Below, piece by piece: positions 1 to 11,305 of a stretch of DNA of 64,000 nt. The DNA lies in assembly GCA_003254925.1 (NCBI GenBank), contig QANZ01056558.1, positions 1 through 64,000 on the forward strand, read 5' to 3'. The DNA comes from Chamaecrista fasciculata. Lineage: Eukaryota; Streptophyta; Magnoliopsida; Fabales; Fabaceae. How positions within the stretch are numbered: the stretch's first letter is position 1; the number at the start of each line of letters is the position of its first letter. The notes beneath the pieces are model-generated. The model searched no databases. It saw nothing but the letters and a program-made list of their open reading frames with translations, and was not told where the DNA came from. The position numbers and the translations under genes are program-made.

Positions 1-1055
1 TAGAGATTGATTAATTGGAACAGTTCGAATTTATGGACCAAATTTTATGTCAAAAAATAATTCCAATATTATTTTCATTTTGGCCCATAATCTCATCCAC
101 TTGGATTTGGATTGACCCTTAACCCTCAATCCAAAATTTTCTCATCCTCACAATTTCCAATACCATATCACACTTCCCAATATCATCTCATCTCAATATT
201 ATTTCAATCAAAACACAACCAAACACCTATCATCTCATCTCATTATCTTCATTTCATCTCATTATTTCCTACCATTTCTACACCCCTATACAAATTACAA
301 AAATCCATCAACTTATTTCTACCAACCACAATCATTACATACCCTTTTATATAATTTCACACCCTATTTAACATCATTATCACTAAAATCACCCAAACAC
401 CAATACATCATCTCATCTCATCCAATTAAAAAATAATCTCATCCCATCTATTTGGATGAAATTGGATGAGATTGGATTAAAATTAAGTGGATCCAAACAG
501 ACCCTCAAATTATGAGTGTGAACATCCTCATTCCTCCCAACACCAAACCTTCCAAACAGTTATAGCCCAAAGCCGGTTTCAGGTAACCACCCCATCTGCA
601 GAAAAATTGTTAGCTAAAAATTAGCTTTATCCAATCAATGTAATCTAAATTATAATTTTCCCACAAATCTGTTTGAGCTAGGTTTTGTTGTTGATTTTTT
701 AAACGAGAAAGTAGAAAATAACAATAAAAAATATCACAAGAGAGAATATAAATTTGAAATATTTGAAATCTCTAACAACTACGAACTGATGACAAAGATA
801 AATTTAAAATCTCTAAAATTCTACATAACATCATAAATTTAAAAATTCAAACTAGATCTTATGTATTCCCATAGTAAGAAGGAGTTTGAAATCTCTAATA
901 ACTAAGAAATGATAAAAATGATAAATTTAAAATCCCTAAAAATCTACAAATAAATAACATCATAAATTTAAAAATTCAAACTAAATCTTATGCAATCCTA
1001 TACTCACGCGTGATTATATTCCAGGGAGATTGCTAATCATGGATGCATGTGCTTA

Positions 1056-1056
<1 letters not shown>
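1..1056. other. Intergenic AT-rich DNA with a TC-rich repeat stretch
   Basis: No host gene is visible. Roughly 100-500 is pyrimidine-rich with recurrent ATCTCATC-like words, and ends in a segment reading GATCCAAACAGACCC that resembles the edge of an interspersed repeat. The octamer ACCCTCAA occurs near both sides (about 122 and 500), but I see no convincing terminal inverted repeat, so I do not name an element. The 80-codon open frame at 112-354 is low-complexity T/S/P/I-rich translation of this tract and is not credible as a gene. Confidence 0.5.

Positions 1057-1096
<40 letters not shown>
1057..1096. repeat. (ATT)n microsatellite
   Basis: About 13 uninterrupted ATT/TTA triplets. A simple sequence repeat likely to vary in length between individuals. 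No gene is adjacent. Confidence 0.9.
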
Positions 1097-1133
1097 GGTA
1101 ATAAGTGCTTATTTTCATTTAGCGGTAAACTAT

Positions 1134-1464
1134 GAAGCATGGACACTGACACGGACACGGGACACGACACAGACACACTGACACGTCAAATTCTAAAATT
1201 TATATGACATGACACGACATATATTTATATACATAAATAATTAAAAAATCATAAATTTTGATAAAAATTTTAATAATTATAATATCTATTCGTAATATAT
1301 GTCATTTGTGTTATTATTTTATATTGTTTGTCAAGTTAAAGTCATAAAAAAATAATTTTATATTCTGAAACTTATGAATATGTGTCGTGTGGGTGTCGTA
1401 TGGGTGTCGGATACGGACACATGTCTGACACGGCGACTTCCTCAGAATGAAGTGTCCATGCTTC
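1134..1464. mobile_element. MULE-like non-autonomous element with GACAC-rich ends
   Basis: The left end begins GAAGCATGGACAC and the right end closes GTGTCCATGCTTC, a 13-bp perfect terminal inverted repeat. Both ends are followed inward by GACACGG/CCGTGTC-type repeats. The flanking 9-mers GTAAACTAT (1125-1133) and CTAGGCTAT (1465-1473) match at 6 of 9 positions, consistent with an old 9-bp target duplication typical of Mutator-like elements. The interior is AT-rich and non-coding, so the element cannot encode a transposase. Class assignment is inference from TIR and TSD length. Confidence 0.6.
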
Positions 1465-1473
1465 CTAGGCTAT

Positions 1474-3125
1474 GTAACTATGTAGATTTGATTTCCTAGT
1501 TTGGTCTTAGAGTTTTATATAAGGTTAACTTCAATTTAGTCAGCACCAAAAGAAAAACTTCAATTTTGTAATTTTGTTTTTCGTTATTTATTTTCATATT
1601 TTTATGAAAAGTAAATTAAACAAAATCTAGGTTATATTCAGAGTAAATATATAAATTAATTTTTAAAATAAACACTTTTTAATGTCAACGAATGTTAGCT
1701 TCGGTACCATATTCTTAGAAATCAATATGTTTGTCTACCAAAAACAGAAACCAATATGTTCAACAAATTTTCCATGACTCAGTCAACTCTCCAACTTATC
1801 TACTATTCTACTGTTTCACAGAGCATTTTTGTGTTTTTTTTTTTAATTTCGTTTTACACTTTTTTCACAATATTCTCTAAAGAGTTACCAAATTTCTTTC
1901 CTAAAATAAACATTTGGACAGTGATCCTCCCTTTTAATTGACTTTCGAACTCGGTTGTGAAGATAAACATATTTTTATTTCATCCTCTTCGCATATGATT
2001 CACATTAGGTATCAACAACTATCAAGGGTGGAAAGCTCTAGAGAAGTTGAGAGAAAAACTGTTCCCACGTTCCTCCGAAAAAAAGAAAAACTACTCTTCA
2101 TCTCTTGAGCAGGGCAATTTGATTCTTTAAAATTGTATTTTTCCTTGATAATATTAGTATATTACTCAATTATATTTCATTAGTATTAAAAAGTTATATT
2201 TTTCATTGAAATATATTATTACTCTTCACATTTTTAAGTGTAGAGAGTAGAGACGCAACTTCTGTCTACTTCTGAGTGTATGAGAGATTTTGATAAGTCT
2301 ATTTGTTTAATTATAACAAAAATTGTTCACTCGGATGTTGTTGGTTGCCATTCGATGTCTCTTTTTGCTTTTTGCATATTTTTTTTTACTTTGCAGCAAT
2401 TTGACTAACAAAGACAAATTTTTGGATGATGTGTCTCATTGGTTGGATCTTTATATCCTCATCTTTTTTTTTTCAATTTCTTAATGTTTTCACGATTACT
2501 TTCTTCTATTGTATCTCACTATTTAGAAGTTAGATAATCGTCTCCTTTATTTTTTTTCTTTTAATAATGAAAGGAAAATTTTCAAGGGTGACACTGACTT
2601 TTAAATGGAGGAATTACACCTATATGTAGGGTCTATATATTTGAAATTATTTTTGTCTTTGAGAGTGAGTTTGAGAAATGAAGTTACTTTTAAAAATGAG
2701 TAAACAAAGTATAAATATAAGATTTTTAATAGTAATATGTGTTTAGATAATTATTTTGTAAATGAAGTTTTTGAAATGTAAAATTATTAAAATAAATGTA
2801 TAATAACTGTGTTAAGTTGTAAACGACATATTTTATCTAAGTAATTTTTAATTCAATACCAAAAAATACAAAAATAAAAAATGAGTGAAAAAATAAGAGA
2901 AAAGAATGCCCAAAAAAAAACTCCAATATCTTATTACCAAGTTGGTGATCTTTAGTTTGGCCAAAAGAAAAAGTGGATGATCTTTATTTTATATTACATG
3001 ACTCTGTTCAAAATTATTGAATTAAAAAATTAAAGAAGAAAAAGAAATCATCTATTTTCCTCTAATCTACGTTTATACAAGTTATTTTTTATTTTTATTA
3101 ATATTTTAAGCTCTATAAAAAAAGG
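1474..3125. other. Intergenic AT-rich DNA, nothing identified
   Basis: Homopolymer-rich AT sequence with no supported gene, RNA or bounded repeat. The 61-codon frame at 1756-1941 is hydrophobic F/S/I-rich translation of T-rich DNA with no recognisable domain. Confidence 0.5.
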
Positions 3126-3270
3126 GTAAATTACACTTTGGTATCCTATAGTTTGATCATATTTCACTTTAGTATCCGATGATTTAAAAAATGACATTTT
3201 AGTACCATGTGATATTCTCTCTTAACGGGCATGCAAAGTCTCTAGTGTCATGTGATATTCATTTTAAAAG
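3126..3270. mobile_element. One end of a MULE-type MITE (GGGTAAATTACACTTTGGTATCC type)
   Basis: The segment starts GGGTAAATTACACTTTGG and repeats phrases such as TTTAGTATCC and TTTTAGTACC, the same vocabulary as the complete MITEs at 21333 and 48433. I could not find a matching opposite end, so this looks like a truncated or diverged copy. Confidence 0.4.
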
Positions 3271-3854
3271 AAAAAGAAAATGGTGGACTTGTAGTTAAAC
3301 CTTCAGTTGAGGGTAAATTTGGGAAAAAGAAAAAAAAATTAACAGAAAATAGGGGCAGTGATGTGATGGGCTAGCTTCAAGCTATGGAGATTCAAATTCA
3401 ATACAAAAGATATGATAAGATAGATTTGGTAGAGAATGGAAAATCATAGGCTTTATTATTATTTTTTTTTAAATTACACATACTATGGTTTGAGAGAAAG
3501 GATTTATGTGATTTGAAAAATAATAAATAAGGGAACGTGATTTATTTCATTAATAAAAAAGATTTTAAGGTATATTTTTGTCTAAATTTTGACGGAAATC
3601 TTAGATAAAATATTATTTTGGACTTTAACTATTAATTTTTATGGGTTTGACTCCTTATTTGTATGAAATTTGACAGAAATTTTAGNGGGGTAGGAAGAGT
3701 GTGAAAAAATTTGAAGAAGGAAAGTGTTTTGATTTCTTCGGAGAGGAAGCAAGAGGAAGTATTGTAAGCTTTGTCTCTTCTCTTTTGAATATTTTGAAAT
3801 TATACTTCATGAATTAAAGTTTGAGGCAGTTTGCCATATCTAATAATGTAGTAT

Positions 3855-4001
3855 AGTGAGTTTATTTCTTCTCCAACATTGCTAAATGTGTGGACTTATT
3901 TTTTGGATGTGAATTCTGGAAGGGTTTTGATGTATGGTGATAAATGTGGTAGGCTAAAGGGAGAAGAAATAAACTCACTTTAGCCTACCACATTTATCAC
4001 C
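3855..4001. repeat. Interlocked (pseudoknot-order) inverted repeats
   Basis: Two perfect inverted repeats interleave. Arm A (3855-3874, 20 nt) pairs with A' (3960-3979). Arm B (3936-3959, 24 nt) pairs with B' (3978-4001). The order is A-B-A'-B', and B abuts A' directly. A single foldback would give A-B-B'-A'. No protein-coding frame covers the block. Confidence 0.85.
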
Positions 4002-4145
4002 ATTGGATTATCATGTATGGTGGGCTATTTAAATTTTATTTTGCTTTCCTTTTTGTTTTTCCAATGAAATGTGGAAAGAGAAAGAGATAGAAATTGAAAA
4101 GTAAAAGCAAACTTGTGTTTTGTTGGAAAAGTTCTTTATATATTA

Positions 4146-4905
4146 GAGTAAACTATCAAATAGGTCCCTGAATTTATGAGGCGCTGACAGTTTGGTCCCT
4201 GAATTAATGAAATAGACGAATAAGTCTCCAAATTTGTCAAACGTTAGACAAATAGGTCCTTCGGTCAAGTTGACGTTCCAAAAAAATTGACGTGGCCATT
4301 AGTGCGCTGACATGTAACGTTAAGTGCTGACGTGACACGTTAACAGCCAGGTCAGCACGAGTTAAATTGAAAAAAAAAACATGCCAACTGCGTAAATTTC
4401 GCCACATCAGCATTATTACTAAAAAAAAATTTGTGTCTGGACAAATTGGTCCCTGTCTTCAATGTTTATCCCATTATTTTCAATTCCCCTCTTTTTCATC
4501 ATCTTCATTCATTTTAGTCACAAATCCTCAAAATAAAATTGTAAAGTGTCCCAAAACTCTTCCAAACATTCCAATTTAGTCTTTAAAAGTATTAAAAACC
4601 CTAAAATCCAAACTCTAAACCTTAAAACCCTAAACCCTAAAATCCTAAAACCTTAAACCCTAAAAAAATCTAATTTGAACAATTAGGTCCCTCACTCATT
4701 CTTATTCCATTATTCTCAATTCCCCATCTTTTCATCATCTTCATTCATTTTAGTTCTAAATTCTCAAAATAAAATTGTAAGGTGTCCCAAAACTCTTCCA
4801 AACATTCCAATTTAGTCCTTAAATTAAAAACCCTAAAACCCTAAATACTAAAATCCTAAAACCCTAATCTCTAACCCTAAACCTTAAAGCCTAAACTCTA
4901 AATTT
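4146..4905. mobile_element. Truncated TIR element with a tandem duplicated, telomere-like interior
   Basis: It opens GAGTAAACTATCAAATAGG followed by GGTCCCTGAATT and GCTGACAG phrases, the same terminus as the complete MITE at 44692-44966. Inside, about 4436-4672 and 4673-4905 are diverged direct copies sharing CTTCATTCATTTTAG and CAAAACTCTTCCAAACATTC. Each copy ends in degenerate CCCTAAA-like units. No matching right terminus is visible, so the element is probably truncated by the repeat that follows. The 70-codon frame at 4367-4579 lies wholly inside it. Confidence 0.55.
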
Positions 4906-6690
4906 AACTGTTCATGTGAATAGTAAGCGTTTTCATTATTTATAAATTTGAACTTTTAGTTTTAGATTTCATATTGAAATTTCGGAGAAAAGTTATTTGT
5001 GTGAAGTTTTCAGAGAAAAGTTATGTGATATTGATATATTTGTTATTCGTTAGTCCACTCAGGGATCAAGAAATATGAATTGGATTATAAAGGGAATGAC
5101 ATCTTCCATGTCCCGAGTTCAATTCCGATATCTAAACAAAAAGGATCAAGTTACATGATTTTATAAATTGGTCACAGGATTTGGAATCACAGGAATTTGA
5201 TTATTTAGGTAGCAATGATATATTGTTAGATGTTGCTCACTGTTTGTGATCTTTAGAATAGTTCTTTTGATCACTACTATTGTAATAAATACCTACAGGG
5301 TCGCACAAAAGAGCATGATGAAATTATACATATTTGTATAAATTATGACTAATCTAGTTTGACTAGCATTAATTAAGAAGTAAGTCATAATATTCCTTAT
5401 AATAAGGTTACACATAATCTGAGTGTTCCATCATGAAAAATGAATTGCTCAGATGTTTTAGAGGCCAAAAAATAATTATCCATGAATAATATTTTACTAT
5501 TAAGTTAGTTGGTATCAAACTGTTAGTTAAGAACAAACTATCAATTGTCATCAGTCTTTCAGTTGGTATCAGCCTCAATAGTAACTTACTATTTAAATTG
5601 TGAAACCATTATTCACGTGAATAGTAATGATTTCATTTTCTGTAAATTCGAGTTTCTGGTTTCATTTTTCATATTGAAATTCTAGAGAAGAGTTCTCTGA
5701 ATGAAGTTTTTTAAGAGAAAGCTTAGGAGTTATTCAAATAGGTGATTTGAATAATAGTGTAACTACCTTCTAGCAGAGGTTGAATGAGGAGTGATTCATC
5801 CGGTTCGTGTGGATATCGTAGAGGCACAAGCATATTAGTTTTGTGCTAGTGATTCTAGTTCCACAGAGTTGAGAAAGTGTTTCTACTACAATAAAGTATG
5901 ATTTCAATCCTTTGTTCGGTTATGTTTTACACATAAGATCCATGGCAAAATTTATTTGAAAATTTATATCCTTACCACGTGGTATTTCTTGAGTGTTACA
6001 GGAAGGTCTTATGGTAGTTGTGTTCGACACATTTTTCCAACATATATACATATACACATATATGTAAGAATTATGGTGAACCTAATTTGATTAGGATTAA
6101 TTGAGATTAAGCCATAAATAAGTCTTGTATTAAGGCTACACATAATCAGAATATTTCATCATGAAAAATGGATTGTTCATAAAATTTCGCTTTTTAATAG
6201 ATAGTATTTTGCTATTTAGTTAGTTGGTAACAAACTATTAGTTAGTATCAAACTAGTAGTTGTCATCATATTATTAGTTGTTATGATATTATCAATAGTA
6301 ACTCACTATTCAAACAGTGAAAATACTATTCATATTCCAGAAATGTCACTATTTATGTGAATAGTAACCGTTTTCAATTTTTATAAATTTGAGCTTTCAA
6401 TTTCAGATTTCAAATTGAAATTTCAGAGAAAAGTTATTTAAGTGAAGTTTTCTGAGAGGAAACTTCGAAGTTATTCAAATAGATGATTTGAATAACGGTA
6501 TAGCTAGATCTTCTAGCAGAGGTTGATTAAGGAGTTTTTCATCTGGCTCGTGTGGATAACACCATCGAGGCACAAATGTATGAGTTTGGTGCTGGAGGTT
6601 AAGATGCCAAATTCAAATTCAAGCAAAAAGATTGAAGGAGAATCATATTTTCAAATTCAAATTAGCTATGTAGAAATTGAATTCTCAAAT

Positions 6691-8153
6691 TGTTGGGTTA
6701 TTTCTTTTTAAAGCAAGTTTTAAATTTATAAGCCCAAGTGCAAGCGTACACTACCGAAGTAGCATAAAAACTCAAGCACCGGGTATCGTCCCACCGAGAT
6801 CTTACTCGCGAATTCACTCTAAACACAGGCTATAGCGATTCATTTAATCTAAGCAACCAAATTCCGATAAAAGATTCAACTGAATAAAACTAAATTGCAA
6901 TAAAGAGGTACCAAATTGAACACCGGAAGAACTTCCTAGAATTAAAGTATAAAAGACTTCCCTAGGATTGTCCCTTCTTAGCAATTGCACTTAACTAACT
7001 AACTACTTTGATTATGGACTTACGATAACGGCAAAGCTAACCCTGAACTCTTAATTACCTATAATTACCTTTCAGTCAATTATAAGCCTCTTGAATCTAA
7101 TTAACTCACCTATATTTCTATGGTGAACCAACTATATCAATGCATTAAGTTCAAGTTCAATTGGGTTCCCCTAGGCTAATAGGTATATGCCTATCCTATT
7201 AACAAATTCCATTAGAAAATGAAATCTAGAGACAATCAATGCAAGACCTAGCTTCAATTAATCTCTTTCAAGCATAAATCAAAACAATTCATAAGAATCC
7301 CCAACATTGGTGGCCACACAAAGAAGGAGAAAACATAATACTCATTAATTGAACTTTAACATCAAAAACATCCATAATCAAAGTAAACAATTAGTTAATC
7401 TACATTGCTAAGAAGTTCTAATCCTAGAGAATATGAAAACTAGCCTAACATTCTCACAAAAACGAAATCAACAACCATATTGAATCAAAGAAGAAGAAAA
7501 GAGAAGAAAAGAGGAAGAACCCTAAGAGTGAAACCCCCAATCTTCACTTTCTCCACCCAAATCCACCAAAATTGATGATATCAAGTGAGAATCGAAGCTC
7601 CCCAAGCAATTTCGCACCTCCCTTGAGCTCTAGGGTTCGTCTCTTGCGCCTCCTTCAGTCCCCCTTCGAATAATGATCAGATCTGTCCCAAAAAATCGCT
7701 AAAATCTGTCGCGACTCGCCTAGGCGAGCTGCACCTCGCCTAGGCGAGATGTCTTCATTAATCCTAGCTGGCACAGGACAGGGCGCCTAGGCGCTCAAAT
7801 GGGCGCCTAGGCGAGGAGGATTTTTCAGCATCACTAAAATCTTCGTTTTGACCCCGATTCGCTTCATACGGAGAACCCCGGACCTCTCAACATCTTCTAG
7901 GCACTTTAAGCTTCAATTCAAGGTCCTGAAACATTAAAAACTCAATAAATTTGGTGCCCGAAATCGTTGGTTAACTTGGAAAATATAAAACGAAAATAAG
8001 TCAAACTAAACTTAAAACTAAAAAATAAACATCAATAACTAATAAAACACTAAAAGCTCACTTAATAAGCTTCATTAATAAATAAAACATGGATAAAAGC
8101 CCCGAAATGACTTGAGATTATGACCAAATAACTCTAAATTATTAGAGTTATCA
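6691..8153 (-). mobile_element. Solo LTR, 1463 bp
   Basis: The segment begins TGTTGGG and ends TTATCA, giving the TG...CA ends of retrotransposon LTRs. It is flanked by a perfect 5-bp target duplication CAAAT (6686-6690 and 8154-8158). Removing it restores GAATTCTCAAATCATAA, which matches the uninterrupted paralogous copy near 10495-10515. No coding sequence, primer-binding site or second LTR is present, so it is a solo LTR left by LTR-LTR recombination. Minus orientation is inferred because that strand starts TGATAACTC, which I associate with plant Gypsy-type LTRs. Superfamily is not proven. Confidence 0.8.
7715..7813. repeat. Four CGCCTAGGCG palindromes inside the solo LTR
   Basis: Two perfect 14-bp palindromes CTCGCCTAGGCGAG lie at 7715-7728 and 7735-7748. 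A 12-bp palindrome GCGCCTAGGCGC lies at 7783-7794 and a further CGCCTAGGCG at 7804-7813. They form a GC-rich island in otherwise AT-rich DNA. A role as protein-binding or regulatory sites of the LTR is inference. Confidence 0.85.
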
Positions 8154-9463
8154 CAAATCATAAAATCATGATAATATTGTCTAAAATCAAGAAAAATTTT
8201 TATATTAGAAGGAATGATAAATCCGCATTATTTGAAGATACAATTTCAATTAATGAGATTTTATTATGATCATTTCCTAATTTAAGATATTCAAATAAAA
8301 TTAAATTAATTTATAAGTTTTAAAATGATTTTGCTCACATGAGAAAATATGAGTAAAGAAATAATTAATTTGAAGGTATAGAAAATTTTACAACTTAGCT
8401 ATATAATATATATATATATATATATAACAGATTGAGAATATAATTCTAAAAAAATTCCTTTAACTAAAATATTCTTAAATTTTCTTTGTAAAAGAATTAT
8501 ATTTGCCGACTTAATTTAATTTTAAAGGAAAATATGAGTTTATTAAATTTTATGAAAGTCAAATTATTCATATTTCATATCGAAATTTCAGAGAAAAGTT
8601 CTTTAAGTGAAGTTTTATGAGAGAAACTTCGAAGTTATTCAAATAGATGATTTGAATAATGGTGTAACTAGATCCTCCTCTAGCAGAGGTTGAATTAGGA
8701 GTTTTTAATATGACTTGTGTGGATACTCTAGAAGCACAAGTATATTAGTTTAGTGTTAGTGGTTGAGATGCCAAATTCAAATTCAAGCAAAATGATTGAA
8801 AGAGAATCATATTTTCAAATTCAAATTAATTAGGTAGAAATTGAATTGTCAATTCATAATAATATTGTCTATAATCAAGGAAATTTTTTATTTATTTATA
8901 TTTGAATGAATGATAAATATGCATTATTTGAAGATACAATTTAATGTCATTAGCAAAAATCTTGCTAAATCTTCATTATTTGAAGAAACAATTTCAATTA
9001 GTGAGATATTATTATGATTATTTCGTAATTTAAGATCTTATTATGATTATTTCCACGTCTTGAGTCCAATTCGGATATCAAAATAAAAATAATTGAGTTA
9101 CATGATTAAATATAATTGGTCGCAGGATCTGGAATCACGTGTATTCTTATTACTTAGGTAGCAGTAATGTATTTCTAGATTTCGCTCATTGTTTGTGATA
9201 TTTATAATAGTTCCTATAGCGTCGCACAGAAGAGTAAGATGAATCCTTAACTCGATTACGATTAATTGAGATCAAGCCATAAATACTCCTTGTATTAAAA
9301 TTACACATAATTAGAGTATTTCATCATGAAAAATTGATTGTTCCGAAAATTTAATTTTTTTGATAAATAGTATTTTATTATTCAATTAATTAGTAACAAA
9401 TTTTTAGTTAATATCAAACAAGCAGTTGTTATTAGACTATCAATAGTAAAACACTATTCAAAC

Positions 9464-10134
9464 CATGAATTAAAAAATCGGACTGGACCGACCGGGGATC
9501 GGGCATGGATCCGGTTAGAGTCAGGTTAAGAATCAGCGGAGAACCGAACGAACCGGCAAAAAACCAGAAGAACCAGAGTAAACCGTCGGTTTTAGGGGTT
9601 ATAACGGTTCAGAGAATTTTTTTCCCAAGTTCTCTTTGTTTCATATGTAAACCAAAAAACAAAACCGGGTTGCCTTCACTGATGCCCTAGCCGCTACCAT
9701 TTTAGTTTGATTTCACCATGCTTTTACTTTTCAATCGTGAATAATGACGGTTGTTTTTAATTAATGAGGTGAATGTTTATTTCCTTCTTGTAATTTATTT
9801 CCTTTTTTGGTTTATTTCCTTCTTATAGTTTAGCTTGATTGTAGTTTATTTCCTTTTTATTGTTTGGTTTGATTGAGTTTTATTTCTTTGTTAGTTTATT
9901 TCCTTATTGTGTTTATTTGACTATTTTATGTTATAATGACTATTTATGAACTTAATTATGACACGAACTTTATTATATATAGAATTTTTTTAATTATGAT
10001 TAGTAATTTATTATTTTATTGGTATATTATTTATCAATTTATTTATTTATAAACGGTCCGGGTCCGGTTGAACCATTGAACCTTGAACTGTTACTTCGGC
10101 CAGTTCAATGGCTGGTCTGATTTTAAAAATCTTG
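9464..10134. mobile_element. hAT-type non-autonomous element, 671 bp
   Basis: Perfect 8-bp target duplications ATTCAAAC lie at 9456-9463 and 10135-10142. The termini read CATGAATTAAAAAATCGGAC and, on the opposite strand, CAAGATTTTTAAAATCAGAC (15 of 20 identical). GGACCGG and CCGGTT-rich segments lie near both ends and the middle is AT-rich. The 8-bp TSD and CA-start TIR fit hAT elements. A paralogous empty site reading ACTCACTATTCAAACAGTG exists near 6300-6319. The 61-codon frame at 9505-9690 has no recognisable domain. Confidence 0.8.
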
Positions 10135-10810
10135 ATTCAAACAGTGAAAATATTATTCATACTACAGAAATTTCAATATTCATGTGAAAAGTAACGATTT
10201 TCATTTTCTATAAATTTGACTTTTTGAATTTATATTTTATATTGAAATTTTAAAGAAAATTTCTCTTAGAGAAGTTTTATGAAAATAAACTTCGAAGTTA
10301 TTCAAATAAATGATTTCAATAATGGTGTAGCTAGGGACCTTCTAGCAGAGGTTGAATAAAGAGTTTTTATCTAACTTGTGTGGATACCGTAGAGGCACAA
10401 ACGTATCAGTTTAGTGTTATAGGTTAAAATGCCAAATTCAAATTCAACCAAAATAATTGAAGGTGAATCATATTTTTAAATTCAAATTAATTATTTGAAT
10501 CCTCAAATCATAACAAATCATAATAATATTGTCTAAAATCAAGGAAAATTTTTATATTGGAAGGAATGATAAATCTGCATTATTTGAAGATACAATTTAA
10601 TGTAATTAGCAAAAATCTTGCTAAATCTGCATTATTTGAGGAAATAATTTCAACTAATGAGATTTTATTAGGATTATTTCCTAATTTAAGATCTTCAACT
10701 GAAATTAAATTAATTTATAAGTTTTAAAATGGTTTTGGTGACATGAGAAAATATGAGTAGAGAAAGAATTAATTTGAAGATACAAAAAATTTTACAACTT
10801 AGTGGTATAA

Positions 10811-11305
10811 ATTTTATATAAATTTATTATAAATAAGAACCAAAATGCCCTAAACATATGATGGTGTTTAGTTTTATTGTATAAAATTTAGGAAAAAACT
10901 TGTATCAAGTTCTTTATATCTTTGTTATCAAGTTTCTTCAATCATAAGTTTTAAATATAACTTTGATAGCAAGATATAAAGATTTTGATATAAGTTTGAC
11001 CATAAAATTTATTATTTCAAACTTTTTCTTCTGATAAACCGTAGTAATTAGCAATTTCTCTTTCTCTGAGTATCAACAAATAAAAAAAAGAAAAAAAATC
11101 TCTTCCTCTTCTTTTTTATTTTTGGGTTTTGCTTGGTGGTTCGATCGAATAGAAATAAATTCTTGAAAAGGGAAAACGAATCGTGCATCTGGTTCTGGAA
11201 TCCCGCAGGATTCTCAATTGACGCTTCATACTAGTACTTCCACTTTCAACTTCATCGTCTCTCAATTTTCTTTCTCTGCTTTACCCATAAGAGAAAAAAT
11301 ACCCC
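10811..11305 (+). promoter_or_regulatory. Upstream region and putative 5' UTR of the MORC gene
   Basis: AT-rich DNA ends the repeat cluster at about 10.81 kb, followed by a CT-rich stretch (about 11097-11300) of the kind common in plant 5' leaders, then the ATG at 11306. Repeat-derived DNA therefore ends only about 500 bp before the start codon. No convincing TATA element could be singled out. Confidence 0.4.

Larger units (their letters stand above)
4912..10810. repeat. Nested cluster of one interspersed repeat family
   Basis: Diverged copies of one non-coding repeat lie in the same orientation: a fragment near 4912-5040, then about 5090-6055, 6061-6690 plus 8154-8400, 8528-9049, and 9050-9463 plus 10135-10810. 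Shared landmarks are CATCATGAAAAATTGATTG, ATAGTAACTCACTATTC, AACTTCGAAGTTATTCAAAT, TCTAGCAGAGGTTGAAT, GTGTGGATACCGTAGAGGC and GCCAAATTCAAATTCAAGC. The family could be a retroelement LTR or another long non-coding repeat; I see no coding domain or tRNA primer site. Two copies are split by younger insertions. A (TA)n tract lies at about 8404-8427. Confidence 0.7.

Noticed and set aside
3855..4001. CRISPR-like repeat array
   Set aside because: Only two inverted pairs in a plant nuclear context; no repeat-spacer periodicity.
4599..4900. Possible telomere or interstitial telomere array
   Set aside because: The CCCTAAA units are degenerate and part of a tandem duplicated transposon interior, not a true telomeric tract.
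6691..8153. Complete LTR retrotransposon
   Set aside because: No internal coding region, primer site or second LTR; the TSD brackets a single LTR-sized unit.
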